In this document: piece by piece, positions 1 to 11,754 of the stretch
How positions within the stretch are numbered: the first letter of the stretch is position 1
Layout: each line of letters opens with the position of its first letter
Origin: Marinobacterium stanieri
Lineage (GTDB): Bacteria > Pseudomonadota > Gammaproteobacteria > Pseudomonadales > Balneatricaceae
Assembly: GCF_900155945.1 (NCBI RefSeq)
Contig: NZ_FTMN01000004.1
Coordinates: 186,001 to 250,000 of the forward strand
Length of the DNA: 64,000 nt
Direction of reading: 5' to 3'
Program-made: the position numbers and the translations under genes
The notes under the pieces: model-generated
The model's input: the letters and a program-made list of their open reading frames with translations, nothing else
Told to the model about the DNA's origin: nothing
Database searches by the model: none

Positions 1-111
1 GGCATGAGTGCAGATGCCCTGCTGACACAGGCAGATGATGCCATGTACAAGGCCAAATCGGCGGGCAAGAACTGCTGGCAGAGTGCCAGCGATCTCGGCT
101 CAGAACAGTAG
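1..111 (+). CDS. C-terminal end of a GGDEF (diguanylate cyclase) protein, partial
   Basis: The window opens inside a reading frame on the + strand that ends at TAG 109-111. The 36 visible residues include ADDAMYKAKSAGKN, which matches the conserved last helix of GGDEF domains (usual form ADxAMYxAKxxGRN). GGDEF domains make cyclic di-GMP from two GTP. The GGDEF signature itself and any sensor domain lie upstream of the window, so activity and input cannot be judged. Only 124 bases separate it from gcvP. Confidence 0.8.
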   Translation, partial: GMSADALLTQADDAMYKAKSAGKNCWQSASDLGSEQ

Positions 112-235
112 CAGCGGCCCCTCGCGGCCAGTCCCGGTACTCACTGCTGACGCAACCACAGGTTCCGCTCCAACCCGAACCCTATCCCTGCTAAAATAGC
201 GCCCATTTGATGAACAACTTGGGATTCCAATCAAG

Positions 236-3202
<2,967 letters not shown>

Positions 3203-3211
<9 letters not shown>

Positions 3212-3240
3212 TCAGTCTTCCGCAGGCTCGCTCTGCGGGG
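3203..3240 (+). terminator. Palindrome and hairpin at the gcvP end
   Basis: A perfect 18-base palindrome, GAAGACTGATCAGTCTTC (3203-3220), spans the gcvP stop codon. A second hairpin with stem CCGCAG/CTGCGG follows at once (3220-3238). There is no clear T-tract, so this is at best a weak intrinsic terminator or an mRNA 3'-end stabiliser. Confidence 0.4.
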
Positions 3241-3290
3241 GCTTACCCTGCAGAGCTTAATCTGATGGCTTGCCTTGTGGCACTTGCTTT

Positions 3291-3587
3291 GTGGGAGCAC
3301 TTTGTGGGACCGCGCTCCGCGCGGGAACGGTCTTTGCGTTTGCCCACAAATGTAAGCCCAAAGAAGTAGACAGATCTATTCGCCCACAGAGTGGGCTCCC
3401 ACAAATAGCAATTACTCGCAACTCTAATGCAGAGCATAACAGTGTAGGAGCTAACTCTGTGAGCGAACAAGCGGAGCTAAGCCATTCTCCCAAGGAGCGG
3501 GCCCTCACAAACTCAGGCCCACTTCCTCACTGAATGAGCTCTAGCAGCATCAAACACGCCCTGTGGGAGCGCACTCCGTGCGCGAAC
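3291..3587. repeat. REP cluster in the gcvP-SPOR gene intergenic region
   Basis: The 385-base gap 3212-3596 holds no gene. It holds at least four REP copies of varying decay: 3301-3327, 3379-3405 (opposite orientation), 3442-3468, and an intact copy at 3562-3586 (core GCGCACTCCGTGCGC). A partial GTGGGAGCAC copy lies at 3291-3300. The region separates two genes that converge. Confidence 0.85.
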
Positions 3588-3596
3588 TGACCAGCC

Positions 3597-4769
3597 CTAA
3601 CGCTTCACCACAAAGCAATCCTGCTTATGAGCCTGCAGGGCTTCACACAGCACACTCGCATCACCACGAACACTGAAAGCCCCTACCCAAATCTTGTAAC
3701 TGCTCTGCTCTGCCAGGTATTTCACCCGTGGTTCCCAGTTACCCAGCACGCTGCTTTGCTTCTGGGCTACTTTAGCCGCCAGTGACTCAGCCCCTTCTGC
3801 ATCCTTCACAGAGGCCAGCTGAACATAGAAGCCTTCAGGGAATACCGGCTCACTTGCACTCTCGACAGGGGGCTCAACGACAGCCGTTGAAGGAGTGGAA
3901 GGTTCATCTTTGGCTGGCTCAGGTTCTAACTGCGCTTCAGCCTGATCTTCAATTTCACCCTCTACAGCAGGGGCAGGCTCCTCGATCACAGTCCGCGCAG
4001 CCTGATCGGATGATGATTCGGCAGCGACGGCAGTTTCAGCCACCTCTGTTTGCATTTCTGTTGAGACAACCTGAGTAACTGAAACGGCCTGATCTTCAGC
4101 TTGAGAATCAGTCTCTTGTTGCCCAGAAGCGATGTCTGCGTCAGTAGGCTCTTCGGACTGAACACTGCTGGGGGCTGCTTCCAGCACCGACCCCAAGCCT
4201 GCAAGCAATACAGGCGCCCCCGCTGTTCCAAGCCCCGTTTCTGATTGCAGCTCATTCACACGCGCTACCAGCTTCGCGGAATCCACTTCGAACTGCTCCT
4301 GCATCTTTGGCCAAACCTGTTCGGCTCGTGGCTCGCCACTGGCCTTTGCCATATGCATCCAGGCCATGGCTTCCAAAGGATCAGCATCACCTCGTTTGAG
4401 ATACAGAATTGCCAGCTGGTACTGCGCGCGGGGATGCCCTTGCCTGGCAGCTTCCAGCCACCAGTAACGAGTTTTCTCCAGGTCCACTTCACCCGGCATG
4501 TAGTAGTGCAATCGCCCGAGCAACACCTGGGCTTCTGTATGCCCCTGCTCAGCCGCCTTCTGCAACAGCTGCTTTGCTTTGCCGAGATTTTGTTCGACGC
4601 CGATACCGTTCATCAGGGCTTCGCCCTTTTGAAAATCGGACTGGGCCTGCGCAGATACACTTCTGTCACTGCTTAAAGCACTGACAGCAGCCGGCGTAAT
4701 GACCAAAGAAGAAAGCAATACTAGACTCAGGCAAGCAGCCTTCGAACGGACTGCTTTCAAGCGGATCAT
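3597..4769 (-). CDS. Secreted or periplasmic protein with Sel1 repeats and a C-terminal SPOR domain
   Basis: About 390 residues. An N-terminal hydrophobic signal segment (ACLSLVLLSSLVITPAAVSA) is followed by Sel1-like repeats at about residues 45-150 (for example EQGHTEAQVLLGRLHY and RQGHPRAQYQLAILYL). Next comes a long acidic, Glu/Pro/Ala-rich linker (about 185-310), then a SPOR domain (GFYVQLASVKDAEGAESLAAKV to the end). SPOR domains bind denuded peptidoglycan at the septum; Sel1 repeats mediate protein contacts. The ATG at 4767-4769 is preferred (GGAG 11 bases upstream) over the GTG at 4779-4781, which has no spaced ribosome site. It is the last gene of the long leftward glycan run, 108 bases after wbpM, and could have its own promoter. 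Its substrate or partner is unknown. Confidence 0.8.
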   Translation of the reverse strand: MIRLKAVRSKAACLSLVLLSSLVITPAAVSALSSDRSVSAQAQSDFQKGEALMNGIGVEQNLGKAKQLLQKAAEQGHTEAQVLLGRLHYYMPGEVDLEKTRYWWLEAARQGHPRAQYQLAILYLKRGDADPLEAMAWMHMAKASGEPRAEQVWPKMQEQFEVDSAKLVARVNELQSETGLGTAGAPVLLAGLGSVLEAAPSSVQSEEPTDADIASGQQETDSQAEDQAVSVTQVVSTEMQTEVAETAVAAESSSDQAARTVIEEPAPAVEGEIEDQAEAQLEPEPAKDEPSTPSTAVVEPPVESASEPVFPEGFYVQLASVKDAEGAESLAAKVAQKQSSVLGNWEPRVKYLAEQSSYKIWVGAFSVRGDASVLCEALQAHKQDCFVVKR

Positions 4770-4877
4770 GGGTACAACCACTCCAAATATTCAGGGTCCA
4801 GTAAGGCTAACAGAACAGATATAACCAGGTGAATTAAAACCCTAAAAAACCGATTGAATTTAAACGCTTAGCTCAAA

Positions 4878-6848
4878 TCACTGATTAATTTTGGATTGTA
4901 CAAGCGACAGTTTTTCTTCATTTGCAACAGCACTGGAAACCAGTAAATCAACCACCTCACCACGGGGTTGGTAACCACTCACAAGGCGTTGCAGCAGCTC
5001 CCGAATGGGCAGGGCCTCTCCGCTCTCGCAGTAACTGCTAATCTCAGCCAATACGGGCTCTAACTGACCCCATGCAAGCGACTCTTCCTCTGCCCGCATA
5101 ATCATGGGGTGTTCAGTCTTGCTTACATTTTCCCCTATCAGCAATTCTTCATACAGTTTCTCACCGGGCCTCAACCCTGTGTACAGGACTTCAATGTCAC
5201 CCTCCGGGTGAAGTTCATCACGCACGCTCAAGCCGGCCAACACAATCATTTCACGTGCCAGGTCGGCAATGCGAACAGGGCTGCCCATATCCAGAACAAA
5301 TACATCGCCTCCCTCACCCATTGAACCGGCCTGAAGGACCAGCGCAGCTGCTTCAGGGATTGTCATGAAATAGCGGGTAATCTCGGGGTGCGTCACCGTC
5401 ACTGGGCCGCCTTGCTCAATCTGGCGACGAAACAGGGGAATGACTGAGCCGGATGAGCCCAATACATTACCAAAGCGCACCATCACAAAGCGTGTTTTCT
5501 TGCCCGCGTCGGACTGGCTTAGCGCCTGCAGTACCAGCTCAGCTACACGCTTGGTCGCACCCATCACATTGGTGGGACGAACCGCCTTGTCCGTTGAAAT
5601 CAGTACAAAATGCTCAATACCCGCATTAAGTGCAGCAGTAGCCGTTGCCCAAGTACCCACAACATTGTTGCGAACCCCAGCGGCCATGTTGTACTCGACC
5701 ATGGGCACATGCTTATACGCGGCCGCATGGTAAACCGTGTTCACACTGAAGCATTGCATCACCTGTGTAAGATGGCCCCTGTCGGTCACACTGCCCAAAA
5801 TGGGGACCAGGTTCAGCGCCAGACCCTGATGTTCAATCAGCTGCTTTAGCTCAGCCTCAATACTGTAAAGTGCATACTCTGAAAGCTCGAACAAAACCAA
5901 TGTCGCGGGTTGCTGCTGAACAATCTGACGACAGAGTTCAGAGCCAATAGACCCCCCCGCTCCTGTGACCATAACCGTCTTCCCGGTTATGCAGGCCCCC
6001 ATAAGCTCGGGCACAGGCTCGACAGCATCACGACCCAACAGGTCTATCACGTCCACCTCACGGATATCATTAACACTGATATCCCCACTGGCTAATTCGG
6101 AAACACCGGGCAATACCTTCACCGTCACCGGGTAAAAACTGATCCTATCCACCAGGCGTCGTCTTTCCGCACGGGTCAGCGCCGAAATCGCGAGCAGTAC
6201 AGAGTCCACCCCGAAGCGCTCAATCAGGTCAGCCAGCTCCTCAGGCGAATGCACGCGCAAACCGGCAATTTCAGTGCCCTGCTTTTGAGGATCGTCATCC
6301 ACAAAGGCAACCGGCTGCAGGTCACGCGCAGCAATCAGCGCGGAGGCAAGCTGCGCCCCTGCCTCTCCGGCACCATAGAGAATCACGGCTTCGTGTCGTA
6401 CCTGGCGCTGCCGCCCCTGAGAGAATCGATGAATCAACCAGCGCGCATAAAGCCGGCTGCCCGCGATCAGCGTCAAGGCGATAAACCCATAAATGAAGAA
6501 CACCGAGCGAGGAGCTGGAACATCCAACAACGTGAGTACCGCAACCCAAATAAGTACCGACAGCACCACGGCCTTGAATGACAGCCAGAGTGTCATGTGC
6601 CCCATATAACGAATAACTGCACGGTAAAGGCCCAGTTTCGCCATAACCGGCACCGATACCAACGGAACCAGCAAACAGGGCAGCCAGTACTTTTGCATAG
6701 GCTCCACGATATCGCCCAAGCGCAGCGACAGCGCCATCCAGCAAGCCATAAAAAGCATTACATAGTCAGACAGCACCACAATGAACTGCTTGGTACGTCT
6801 GGGCGCCTGAAGAAAACGGCGCAGCAATGGATAGAGCATTAAACGCAT
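4878..6848 (-). CDS. wbpM: Membrane UDP-GlcNAc 4,6-dehydratase, WbpM/PglF/CapD family
   Basis: 656 residues, the normal length for the large membrane-bound dehydratases. Four hydrophobic segments occupy about the first 130 residues, followed by a first nucleotide-binding-like domain (YGAGEAGAQL). The catalytic SDR domain starts near residue 294 (TGAGGSIGSE). The active-site stretch STDKAVRPTNVMGATKR shows the MxxxK variant typical of WbpM, in place of the usual YxxxK. Known family reaction: UDP-GlcNAc to UDP-4-keto-6-deoxy-GlcNAc at the inner membrane. With the WbpV-like reductase upstream it could supply UDP-QuiNAc or UDP-FucNAc for the first sugar of the glycan. It is the penultimate gene of the ops-headed operon. 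Confidence 0.95.
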   Translation of the reverse strand: MRLMLYPLLRRFLQAPRRTKQFIVVLSDYVMLFMACWMALSLRLGDIVEPMQKYWLPCLLVPLVSVPVMAKLGLYRAVIRYMGHMTLWLSFKAVVLSVLIWVAVLTLLDVPAPRSVFFIYGFIALTLIAGSRLYARWLIHRFSQGRQRQVRHEAVILYGAGEAGAQLASALIAARDLQPVAFVDDDPQKQGTEIAGLRVHSPEELADLIERFGVDSVLLAISALTRAERRRLVDRISFYPVTVKVLPGVSELASGDISVNDIREVDVIDLLGRDAVEPVPELMGACITGKTVMVTGAGGSIGSELCRQIVQQQPATLVLFELSEYALYSIEAELKQLIEHQGLALNLVPILGSVTDRGHLTQVMQCFSVNTVYHAAAYKHVPMVEYNMAAGVRNNVVGTWATATAALNAGIEHFVLISTDKAVRPTNVMGATKRVAELVLQALSQSDAGKKTRFVMVRFGNVLGSSGSVIPLFRRQIEQGGPVTVTHPEITRYFMTIPEAAALVLQAGSMGEGGDVFVLDMGSPVRIADLAREMIVLAGLSVRDELHPEGDIEVLYTGLRPGEKLYEELLIGENVSKTEHPMIMRAEEESLAWGQLEPVLAEISSYCESGEALPIRELLQRLVSGYQPRGEVVDLLVSSAVANEEKLSLVQSKINQ

Positions 6849-6901
6849 ATCCTTAAGTTCAAGTGGCAGTCAAGCAAAAAAAACGAGCACTGAATCTGGA
6901 T

Positions 6902-7675
6902 TCATTCCCAGCGTGCAGCCAGCAGCCCCAGTGTTTCGTAGAAAGCTCGTTCGCTCTTTCGCAAATGACGCGCTGAAGGTATCCAGTATCCAAGCGTATC
7001 GCGATCATCCCTGAGCGCAAGGTAATGGGTAGGAGCCGGTATAGGCTGCAGACCGGCAGCACGGAAGTGTTTTACAGCTCGGGGCATATGCGAGGCTGAG
7101 GTAACCAGTATCAATGAAGCCCCCTGCCCCAGCAAACGTGCAGCGGCCTGAGCTTCTTCGCCCGTATCTCTGGGCTCGGTTAATGCCAGGATATGCGGCT
7201 CAGGTACGCCCAACTGATGCGCCAAAGCAGCATACCCCAACGCCATAGCAGGAATATCAGGGCGCCGGTCAGTACCGCTCACGATAAGCGGAAGATCAGG
7301 TGCCTGTTGCCATAAACGCAGCCCTTCGGCCAAGCGGTTTATCGCTGCACCGGACAGCTGACCCGTTAGTGTCCACGGCTGATTGGGCTGATAATCTGCT
7401 CCAAGCACCATCACTGCTTTGGGCTGCTGATCGTGGGGAAAGGCAACAAGAGAGGGGTAGTCCGACTCAAAAGGCTGTAACAGGCGATCAGCCACTGGCG
7501 CCCAGCTCAACAGGGCCAGACTAATGACTGAAACACACATACAAATACGCCCAGCCCCACGCCGAACACCCAAAATCATGCCGATCAAGAACAGGCCAAA
7601 GCATATCGGCAAAGGCATCAGCAAGTAGGCAGCCAGCACCTTTACCAGCGTATATAAGTCAAAACCCATCATCAT
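6902..7675 (-). CDS. DUF218 (ElyC/SanA/YdcF) family inner-membrane protein
   Basis: 257 residues. Two N-terminal hydrophobic segments (residues about 8-35 and 43-60) are followed by a DUF218 domain with the motifs VMVLGADY, LPLIVSGTD, ALTEPRDTGEEAQAA and LILVTSASHMPRA. The ElyC branch affects undecaprenyl-phosphate use and envelope integrity; the biochemical activity is not settled. Placement inside a lipid-linked glycan operon, between the phosphoglycosyl transferase and wbpM, fits a role in Und-P metabolism, but that is inference. Spacing is 24 bases to the gene upstream and 53 to wbpM. Confidence 0.85.
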   Translation of the reverse strand: MMMGFDLYTLVKVLAAYLLMPLPICFGLFLIGMILGVRRGAGRICMCVSVISLALLSWAPVADRLLQPFESDYPSLVAFPHDQQPKAVMVLGADYQPNQPWTLTGQLSGAAINRLAEGLRLWQQAPDLPLIVSGTDRRPDIPAMALGYAALAHQLGVPEPHILALTEPRDTGEEAQAAARLLGQGASLILVTSASHMPRAVKHFRAAGLQPIPAPTHYLALRDDRDTLGYWIPSARHLRKSERAFYETLGLLAARWE

Positions 7676-7699
7676 CGTGTAACCAGCTACAGCATCAGA

Positions 7700-8251
7700 T
7701 CACTGTCGAATACGGTCGCCCGTCCCTTTGCCCAGTACAGTCAGTACGATAAAGCGAAAATAACTGGCGAGACTCAAACCACGAATCATCTCTGCATCAA
7801 CTTCTGCCAAATGCTCGGGAGTCGACATATCAACACCGTTCACTTGAGCAAGACCCGTAATCCCCGGGCGAACATTAAAAACGCCCTTACTGCTTCTTGC
7901 TTCAGTCAGCTCAGCTTGATTAAACAAGCCAGGTCGCGGCCCTACCAGGCTCATCTCTCCCTTGAGCACATTCCACAACTGCGGCAGCTCATCAAGTTTG
8001 GTGCGACGCAAAAAGCGACCAAAAGGCGTAACACTGGAGGCACTGGCAAGATGAGTTGCTACGGATGCCGTATCGACCGACATGGTCCTGAATTTGACCA
8101 GTGTAAACGGCTTCAGGTGCCGCCCTACGCGTTCCTGGCGAAACAAGGGTGAACCTGTATCAAAAAAACCGATAACGAGCAGTAGCAATAACACCGGTGC
8201 CCCAAGCACCAGCCCCAACAGCGAGAAAACGATATCCAGACAACGAATCAA
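7700..8251 (-). CDS. Small monotopic phosphoglycosyl transferase (PglC-like)
   Basis: 183 residues: the minimal catalytic form of the bacterial sugar transferase family, as in PglC, without the multi-span N-terminus of WbaP/WcaJ. A re-entrant hydrophobic segment lies at residues 5-28. The core motifs are [43 protein letters not shown] and [12 protein letters not shown]. It would transfer a sugar-1-phosphate to undecaprenyl phosphate and start the glycan. The WbpM and WbpV-like enzymes nearby suggest UDP-QuiNAc or a related 6-deoxy amino sugar as donor (inference). A pair of REPs lies in the 125 bases between it and the gene upstream. Confidence 0.93.
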   Translation of the reverse strand: MIRCLDIVFSLLGLVLGAPVLLLLLVIGFFDTGSPLFRQERVGRHLKPFTLVKFRTMSVDTASVATHLASASSVTPFGRFLRRTKLDELPQLWNVLKGEMSLVGPRPGLFNQAELTEARSSKGVFNVRPGITGLAQVNGVDMSTPEHLAEVDAEMIRGLSLASYFRFIVLTVLGKGTGDRIRQ

Positions 8252-8318
8252 ATCAGACTACTCAGCAAAAAATTTTAAAGGCTGGCCGCATGCTAGCATG
8301 CCAATAGGTCAAAATACC

Positions 8319-8358
8319 TGTGAGAGCGCACTCTGTGGGAGCGCACTCCGTGCGCGAA
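8319..8358. repeat. Tandem REP copies inside the glycan operon
   Basis: A partial REP (8319-8333) runs directly into an intact one (8334-8358, core GCGCACTCCGTGCGC). They sit between the 4-reductase/epimerase gene and the phosphoglycosyl transferase gene, so they are transcribed as part of the operon mRNA. Such hairpins often affect transcript processing or stability. Confidence 0.85.
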
Positions 8359-8376
8359 ACTCTCCTGGCAAAAACC

Positions 8377-9303
8377 TCACTCAAAACACCTTTTCATACC
8401 CTCGGCGAACGAATACGGCGGCTCCCAATCCAGCAACCTTTTAGTCTCACTGATATCCACCTGCAACGACCCCAGCACTTTCTCAGCCATTGCCTTCTTA
8501 CCCAACACACTTGCCCCTGCCCACAACAGGGGCTCAGGTACAGGGATCAACCTGGATGACTTACCCATCCCCTCAGCAATTCCCCGCAGAATCTGAGTGG
8601 TAGACACATCTTCATCATCGCCAGCAAATATAACCTGGTTTGCTGCAGCCGGATGATCAATGCACACACGAATCAAATCTACCAAATTATCCAGCCCTAC
8701 CAGGGTGCGTTGATTATGCACAGCGCCCAAAGGCAAAGGAATGCCTTTCTCAACCCAGCGCACCAAACGGCCAAAGTTTCCAGGCGCATTAGCCCCATAC
8801 ACCAAGGGCGGACGGATGATAACCACTTCCATATCGGTCTGTTCAGCAATGTGCACCAACCCCTGCTCTGCTTCCCATTTGGACTGAGCGTAAGGTTCAG
8901 AGGGGTTAGGGCGATCGTTTACTGTAAACGGTGCTTTATTGCTGACGCCATTGACACCAATGGAGCTCAGGAAGATGAAGCGTTTGACGCCAGCTTTAGC
9001 GGCTTGTCGGGCGAGGTTTAGGGTGCCGTCGACGTTTACGGTGCGGAAGGTAGCTAGAGGATCTAAGCTATTATGGGTGGTGATGTGGGCGCGGGCAGCT
9101 GTGTGAATCACAACATGCTGACCAGACAGGGCTTCAAAAAAGTCAGTATCAGAACCAATACTTGGCATTACAATCAAGTCGTCCACAAGCAGTTGAACAG
9201 GACGGCGAACAGTCGCAAAAACCCTAAAAAACGGCTTGGACGACAACTCTATTGCAGCGTTACAACCGATAAAACCGTTTGCGCCAGTAAGTAGTATGTT
9301 CAT
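8377..9303 (-). CDS. Extended SDR, WbpV-like UDP-4-keto-sugar reductase or UDP-sugar 4-epimerase
   Basis: 308 residues. N-terminal NAD(P) motif GANGFIG at residues 7-13; active-site YAQSK (S/YxxxK) in the middle; PLVYGANAPGNFGRL and QRTLVGLDNLVDLI are typical of the GalE-related group next to WbpL/WecA-type transferases. In Pseudomonas wbp loci the equivalent WbpV reduces UDP-4-keto-6-deoxy-GlcNAc, the WbpM product, to UDP-QuiNAc. That assignment follows the context; an epimerase is the alternative. GC content is back to the genome norm here, unlike the AT-rich glycosyltransferase gene 14 bases upstream. Confidence 0.85.
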   Translation of the reverse strand: MNILLTGANGFIGCNAAIELSSKPFFRVFATVRRPVQLLVDDLIVMPSIGSDTDFFEALSGQHVVIHTAARAHITTHNSLDPLATFRTVNVDGTLNLARQAAKAGVKRFIFLSSIGVNGVSNKAPFTVNDRPNPSEPYAQSKWEAEQGLVHIAEQTDMEVVIIRPPLVYGANAPGNFGRLVRWVEKGIPLPLGAVHNQRTLVGLDNLVDLIRVCIDHPAAANQVIFAGDDEDVSTTQILRGIAEGMGKSSRLIPVPEPLLWAGASVLGKKAMAEKVLGSLQVDISETKRLLDWEPPYSFAEGMKRCFE

Positions 9304-9317
9304 GATAGGACTATATA

Positions 9318-10547
9318 TTAATGACTGAAAATAATACTTGAATACTTTTTGGCTAGCATTCCATACTCATATTGTTCTAAAGCCGATTTGCGCCCGTTTT
9401 GTCCCATTTTTTCTCTTTCCGAAACTGGCATTTGATACAATTTCAATACTGCACTAGCAAGCTTTTCTGAGTTCTCTGCCGGAATTTGAAATCCTGCACC
9501 ATTCTCAGAAACCGGTTCATAATCACCAGACTCTATACCATAAATTACAGGTTTTGCCGCGTAAAAATAATCAAATAGTTTATTAGGTGACACTCCATAA
9601 AGGAACAATGGGTCTTTCTTAAGACCAATATAGCAAACATCAAACCTGCTAAGCATTGCTTGAATTTCAGCCTTATGGATAGCATTGATAAAGATAACAT
9701 TGTTGAGTTTTTTCGAGCTAACTAGAGACTGTAAATGAAATCTTTCTTTACCATCACCAACAAGGACAAAACAAATTTCAGAATAGTTTTTTAACTTTTC
9801 AGCTGCTTCAATCAAAGTATCCAACGCATTAGTGACCCCCATTGTTCCAGTATATCCAATGATAAATTTATCACTTGGTACTTGGCTTGCTACATTTTTA
9901 TTCAAAAGTATATTTTTCTGTACTTCTTCTAGTGAAAAACCGTTTGGAATCCATGTAAATTTTTCATGTGGCAGGCCATGATTTTTCATATGACGGAAAG
10001 AGTTTTTCAAATTTGATATTACCAGATCAGATTTCTTGTACGCCCTTTCTTCAATCAACTGCATCATCCAAATAAATGGATTATTCCTACGGTATCCACC
10101 TATATCGACAAGAGTTAAAGGCCATATATCCCTCACTTCAAAGACCAGCTTTGAGCAATATTTTTTAGCGATATATTCAGCACCCAAAAAAGATAATAAG
10201 GAAGGCGAAGAGCAAACAACTACATCAGGCTTATCCGTAATGAGTTTGGGAAGCTTACAAATAGCCCAGGAGAAAAAAAACCAACCTAAAACTCTTTTTT
10301 TACTATGTGCTTCCTTATAGGAAGGCACATCACACCAAACCATGCTAAATTTATTTGTTACTGTCTCAACTTTAAAACTTTTATTAATATCAGGCCTACT
10401 CCTTAAAAGATGATGGTTTGCAGATGAAATTAAATAGACTTTATATCCAAGTTTGGCCAACTCCTTACCCAAATAATAATGTCGACCGGCAAATCCATAA
10501 TCCGGTGTGGAAGCATATTGGTTAACAATCCAAATAGTTTTACTCAT
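9318..10547 (-). CDS. GT4-family glycosyltransferase (WbuB-like)
   Basis: 409 residues. The N-terminus MSKTIWIVNQYASTPDYG resembles WbuB-type amino-sugar transferases. A GT-B fold is indicated by an N-terminal Rossmann half and a C-terminal half with FIIGYTGTMGVTNALD, ICFVLVGDGKER and SPNKLFDYFYAAKPVI, the last carrying the nucleotide-sugar-binding glutamate region in modified form. It is probably cytosolic and membrane-associated, adding one sugar to the Und-PP-linked chain. The gene is AT-rich compared with wbpI and the SDR gene on either side, which suggests replacement by transfer. It lies three bases from the wbpI stop. Confidence 0.9.
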   Translation of the reverse strand: MSKTIWIVNQYASTPDYGFAGRHYYLGKELAKLGYKVYLISSANHHLLRSRPDINKSFKVETVTNKFSMVWCDVPSYKEAHSKKRVLGWFFFSWAICKLPKLITDKPDVVVCSSPSLLSFLGAEYIAKKYCSKLVFEVRDIWPLTLVDIGGYRRNNPFIWMMQLIEERAYKKSDLVISNLKNSFRHMKNHGLPHEKFTWIPNGFSLEEVQKNILLNKNVASQVPSDKFIIGYTGTMGVTNALDTLIEAAEKLKNYSEICFVLVGDGKERFHLQSLVSSKKLNNVIFINAIHKAEIQAMLSRFDVCYIGLKKDPLFLYGVSPNKLFDYFYAAKPVIYGIESGDYEPVSENGAGFQIPAENSEKLASAVLKLYQMPVSEREKMGQNGRKSALEQYEYGMLAKKYSSIIFSH

Positions 10548-10550
10548 CTA

Positions 10551-11618
10551 TCAGCCTTTGCAAAGTTGCTTAACTATTCTTTCTGCAGCCATCCCCCCAC
10601 CATAAAGCTGAATAGTGTCTTTCACATTGCGGCCTATATTGCGTATAGTTCCATCAATTATCTTATTTTTATCAGCACCCACTAGCTCATTGGCACCAAA
10701 ATCAATAAGTTCTACCCATTCAGTTTGATCTCGCATTGTTACGCAAGCTTTCCCGAAAAAGAAGGCTTCCTTCTGAACCCCTCCGCTGTCAGTCAATACC
10801 AGCTCGCAGTGATCCAGCAGCCAGATCATCTCGAAATAACCTACAGGACTGATCATGTGAACTCTCAGTTCCAGCCCTTGTAGAGCGATCATCTGACGGG
10901 TGCGCGGATGAAGCGGAAGGACTACAGGTGCGAACGATGTGTTGATCTCGTTCAATGCTGCCACGATTGCAGCCAGGCGCTCAGGATTATCGGTATTTTC
11001 GGCACGGTGCAAGGTGGCCAAGATGAAGCCCTCAGGCAAACCACCCGTTGGGGCGCGAGCTTTTTTAGCAAACAACAGCGCCGAGTCCTGCATTACATCG
11101 CCTACCTGCAGTACGTGCACTTGCCTGTGGGCAAAGCCTTCGTTATTAAGGTTATTCACGGCGGTATTGGTGGGGCAGAACAACAAGTCACTGATCTGAT
11201 CGGTGAGGATACGGTTTATCTCTTCCGGCATCTGCATGTTAAAGCTGCGCAGCCCCGCCTCTACATGAGCAACGGGGATATGTAGTTTGGCTGCAGCAAG
11301 AGCACCGGCCAAGGTAGAGTTGGTATCGCCGTATACTAGTACACGGTCAGGCTTGTGCTTGAGCAACGCCTGTTCAATTTCTGCCAGCATGCGACCGGTC
11401 ATTTGACCATGGCTGCCACCATGGATATCAAGTTGGATATCCGGTCGCGGGATACTGAGCTGGTTAAAGAAGATTTCTGACATATTAGAATCAAAATGCT
11501 GGCCAGTATGTAGAATAACTTCTTCAATGCTTCCCGATAATTTAGCCATACGTGAAACAACAGATGCCTTTATAAACTGAGGGCGTGCACCTATAACTGT
11601 TAGTATTTTTTTCATCAA
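10551..11618 (-). CDS. wbpI: UDP-2,3-diacetamido-2,3-dideoxyglucuronate 2-epimerase (WbpI-like, WecB fold)
   Basis: 355 residues, which fits WbpI (about 354) better than WecB (about 375). Motifs of the non-hydrolysing 2-epimerases are present: VIGARPQFIKA, HTGQHFD, VYGDTNSTLAGALAA, AHVEAGLRSFN, MPEEINRILTDQ and LTDSGGVQKEAFFFGK. With WbpA, B, D and E in the same operon, the likely reaction is UDP-GlcNAc(3NAc)A to UDP-ManNAc(3NAc)A; plain UDP-GlcNAc 2-epimerase is the alternative. The middle of the gene has ordinary GC, but the last 150-200 bases are AT-rich, which suggests a recombination join inside the gene. The start is ATG 11616-11618 or the next codon. Confidence 0.88.
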   Translation of the reverse strand: MMKKILTVIGARPQFIKASVVSRMAKLSGSIEEVILHTGQHFDSNMSEIFFNQLSIPRPDIQLDIHGGSHGQMTGRMLAEIEQALLKHKPDRVLVYGDTNSTLAGALAAAKLHIPVAHVEAGLRSFNMQMPEEINRILTDQISDLLFCPTNTAVNNLNNEGFAHRQVHVLQVGDVMQDSALLFAKKARAPTGGLPEGFILATLHRAENTDNPERLAAIVAALNEINTSFAPVVLPLHPRTRQMIALQGLELRVHMISPVGYFEMIWLLDHCELVLTDSGGVQKEAFFFGKACVTMRDQTEWVELIDFGANELVGADKNKIIDGTIRNIGRNVKDTIQLYGGGMAAERIVKQLCKG

Positions 11619-11658
11619 TTATATTTCACTAAAATAATTATATCTAATATCATTGATT

Positions 11659-11707
11659 CGTTAGAATACGAGTCTGGCCAAAGACGGCTGAAAGACTCAT
11701 GCTAACG
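11659..11707 (-). other. Nested hairpin in the wzx-wbpI intercistronic gap
   Basis: The 136-base gap 11619-11754 is the largest inside the operon after the REP-bearing ones. It holds a two-tier inverted repeat: outer arms CGTTAG (11659-11664) and CTAACG (11702-11707), inner arms GAGTCT (11670-11675) and AGACTC (11693-11698), with a possible small GCC/GGC stem in the loop. No T-tract follows on the minus strand. It could be an RNA processing or pausing element, or scar sequence at the edge of the AT-rich cassette. Confidence 0.5.
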
Positions 11708-11754
11708 GATCTCCACCCGTAGGCAACCGACACTAATTTAGCATTATTATAGGA

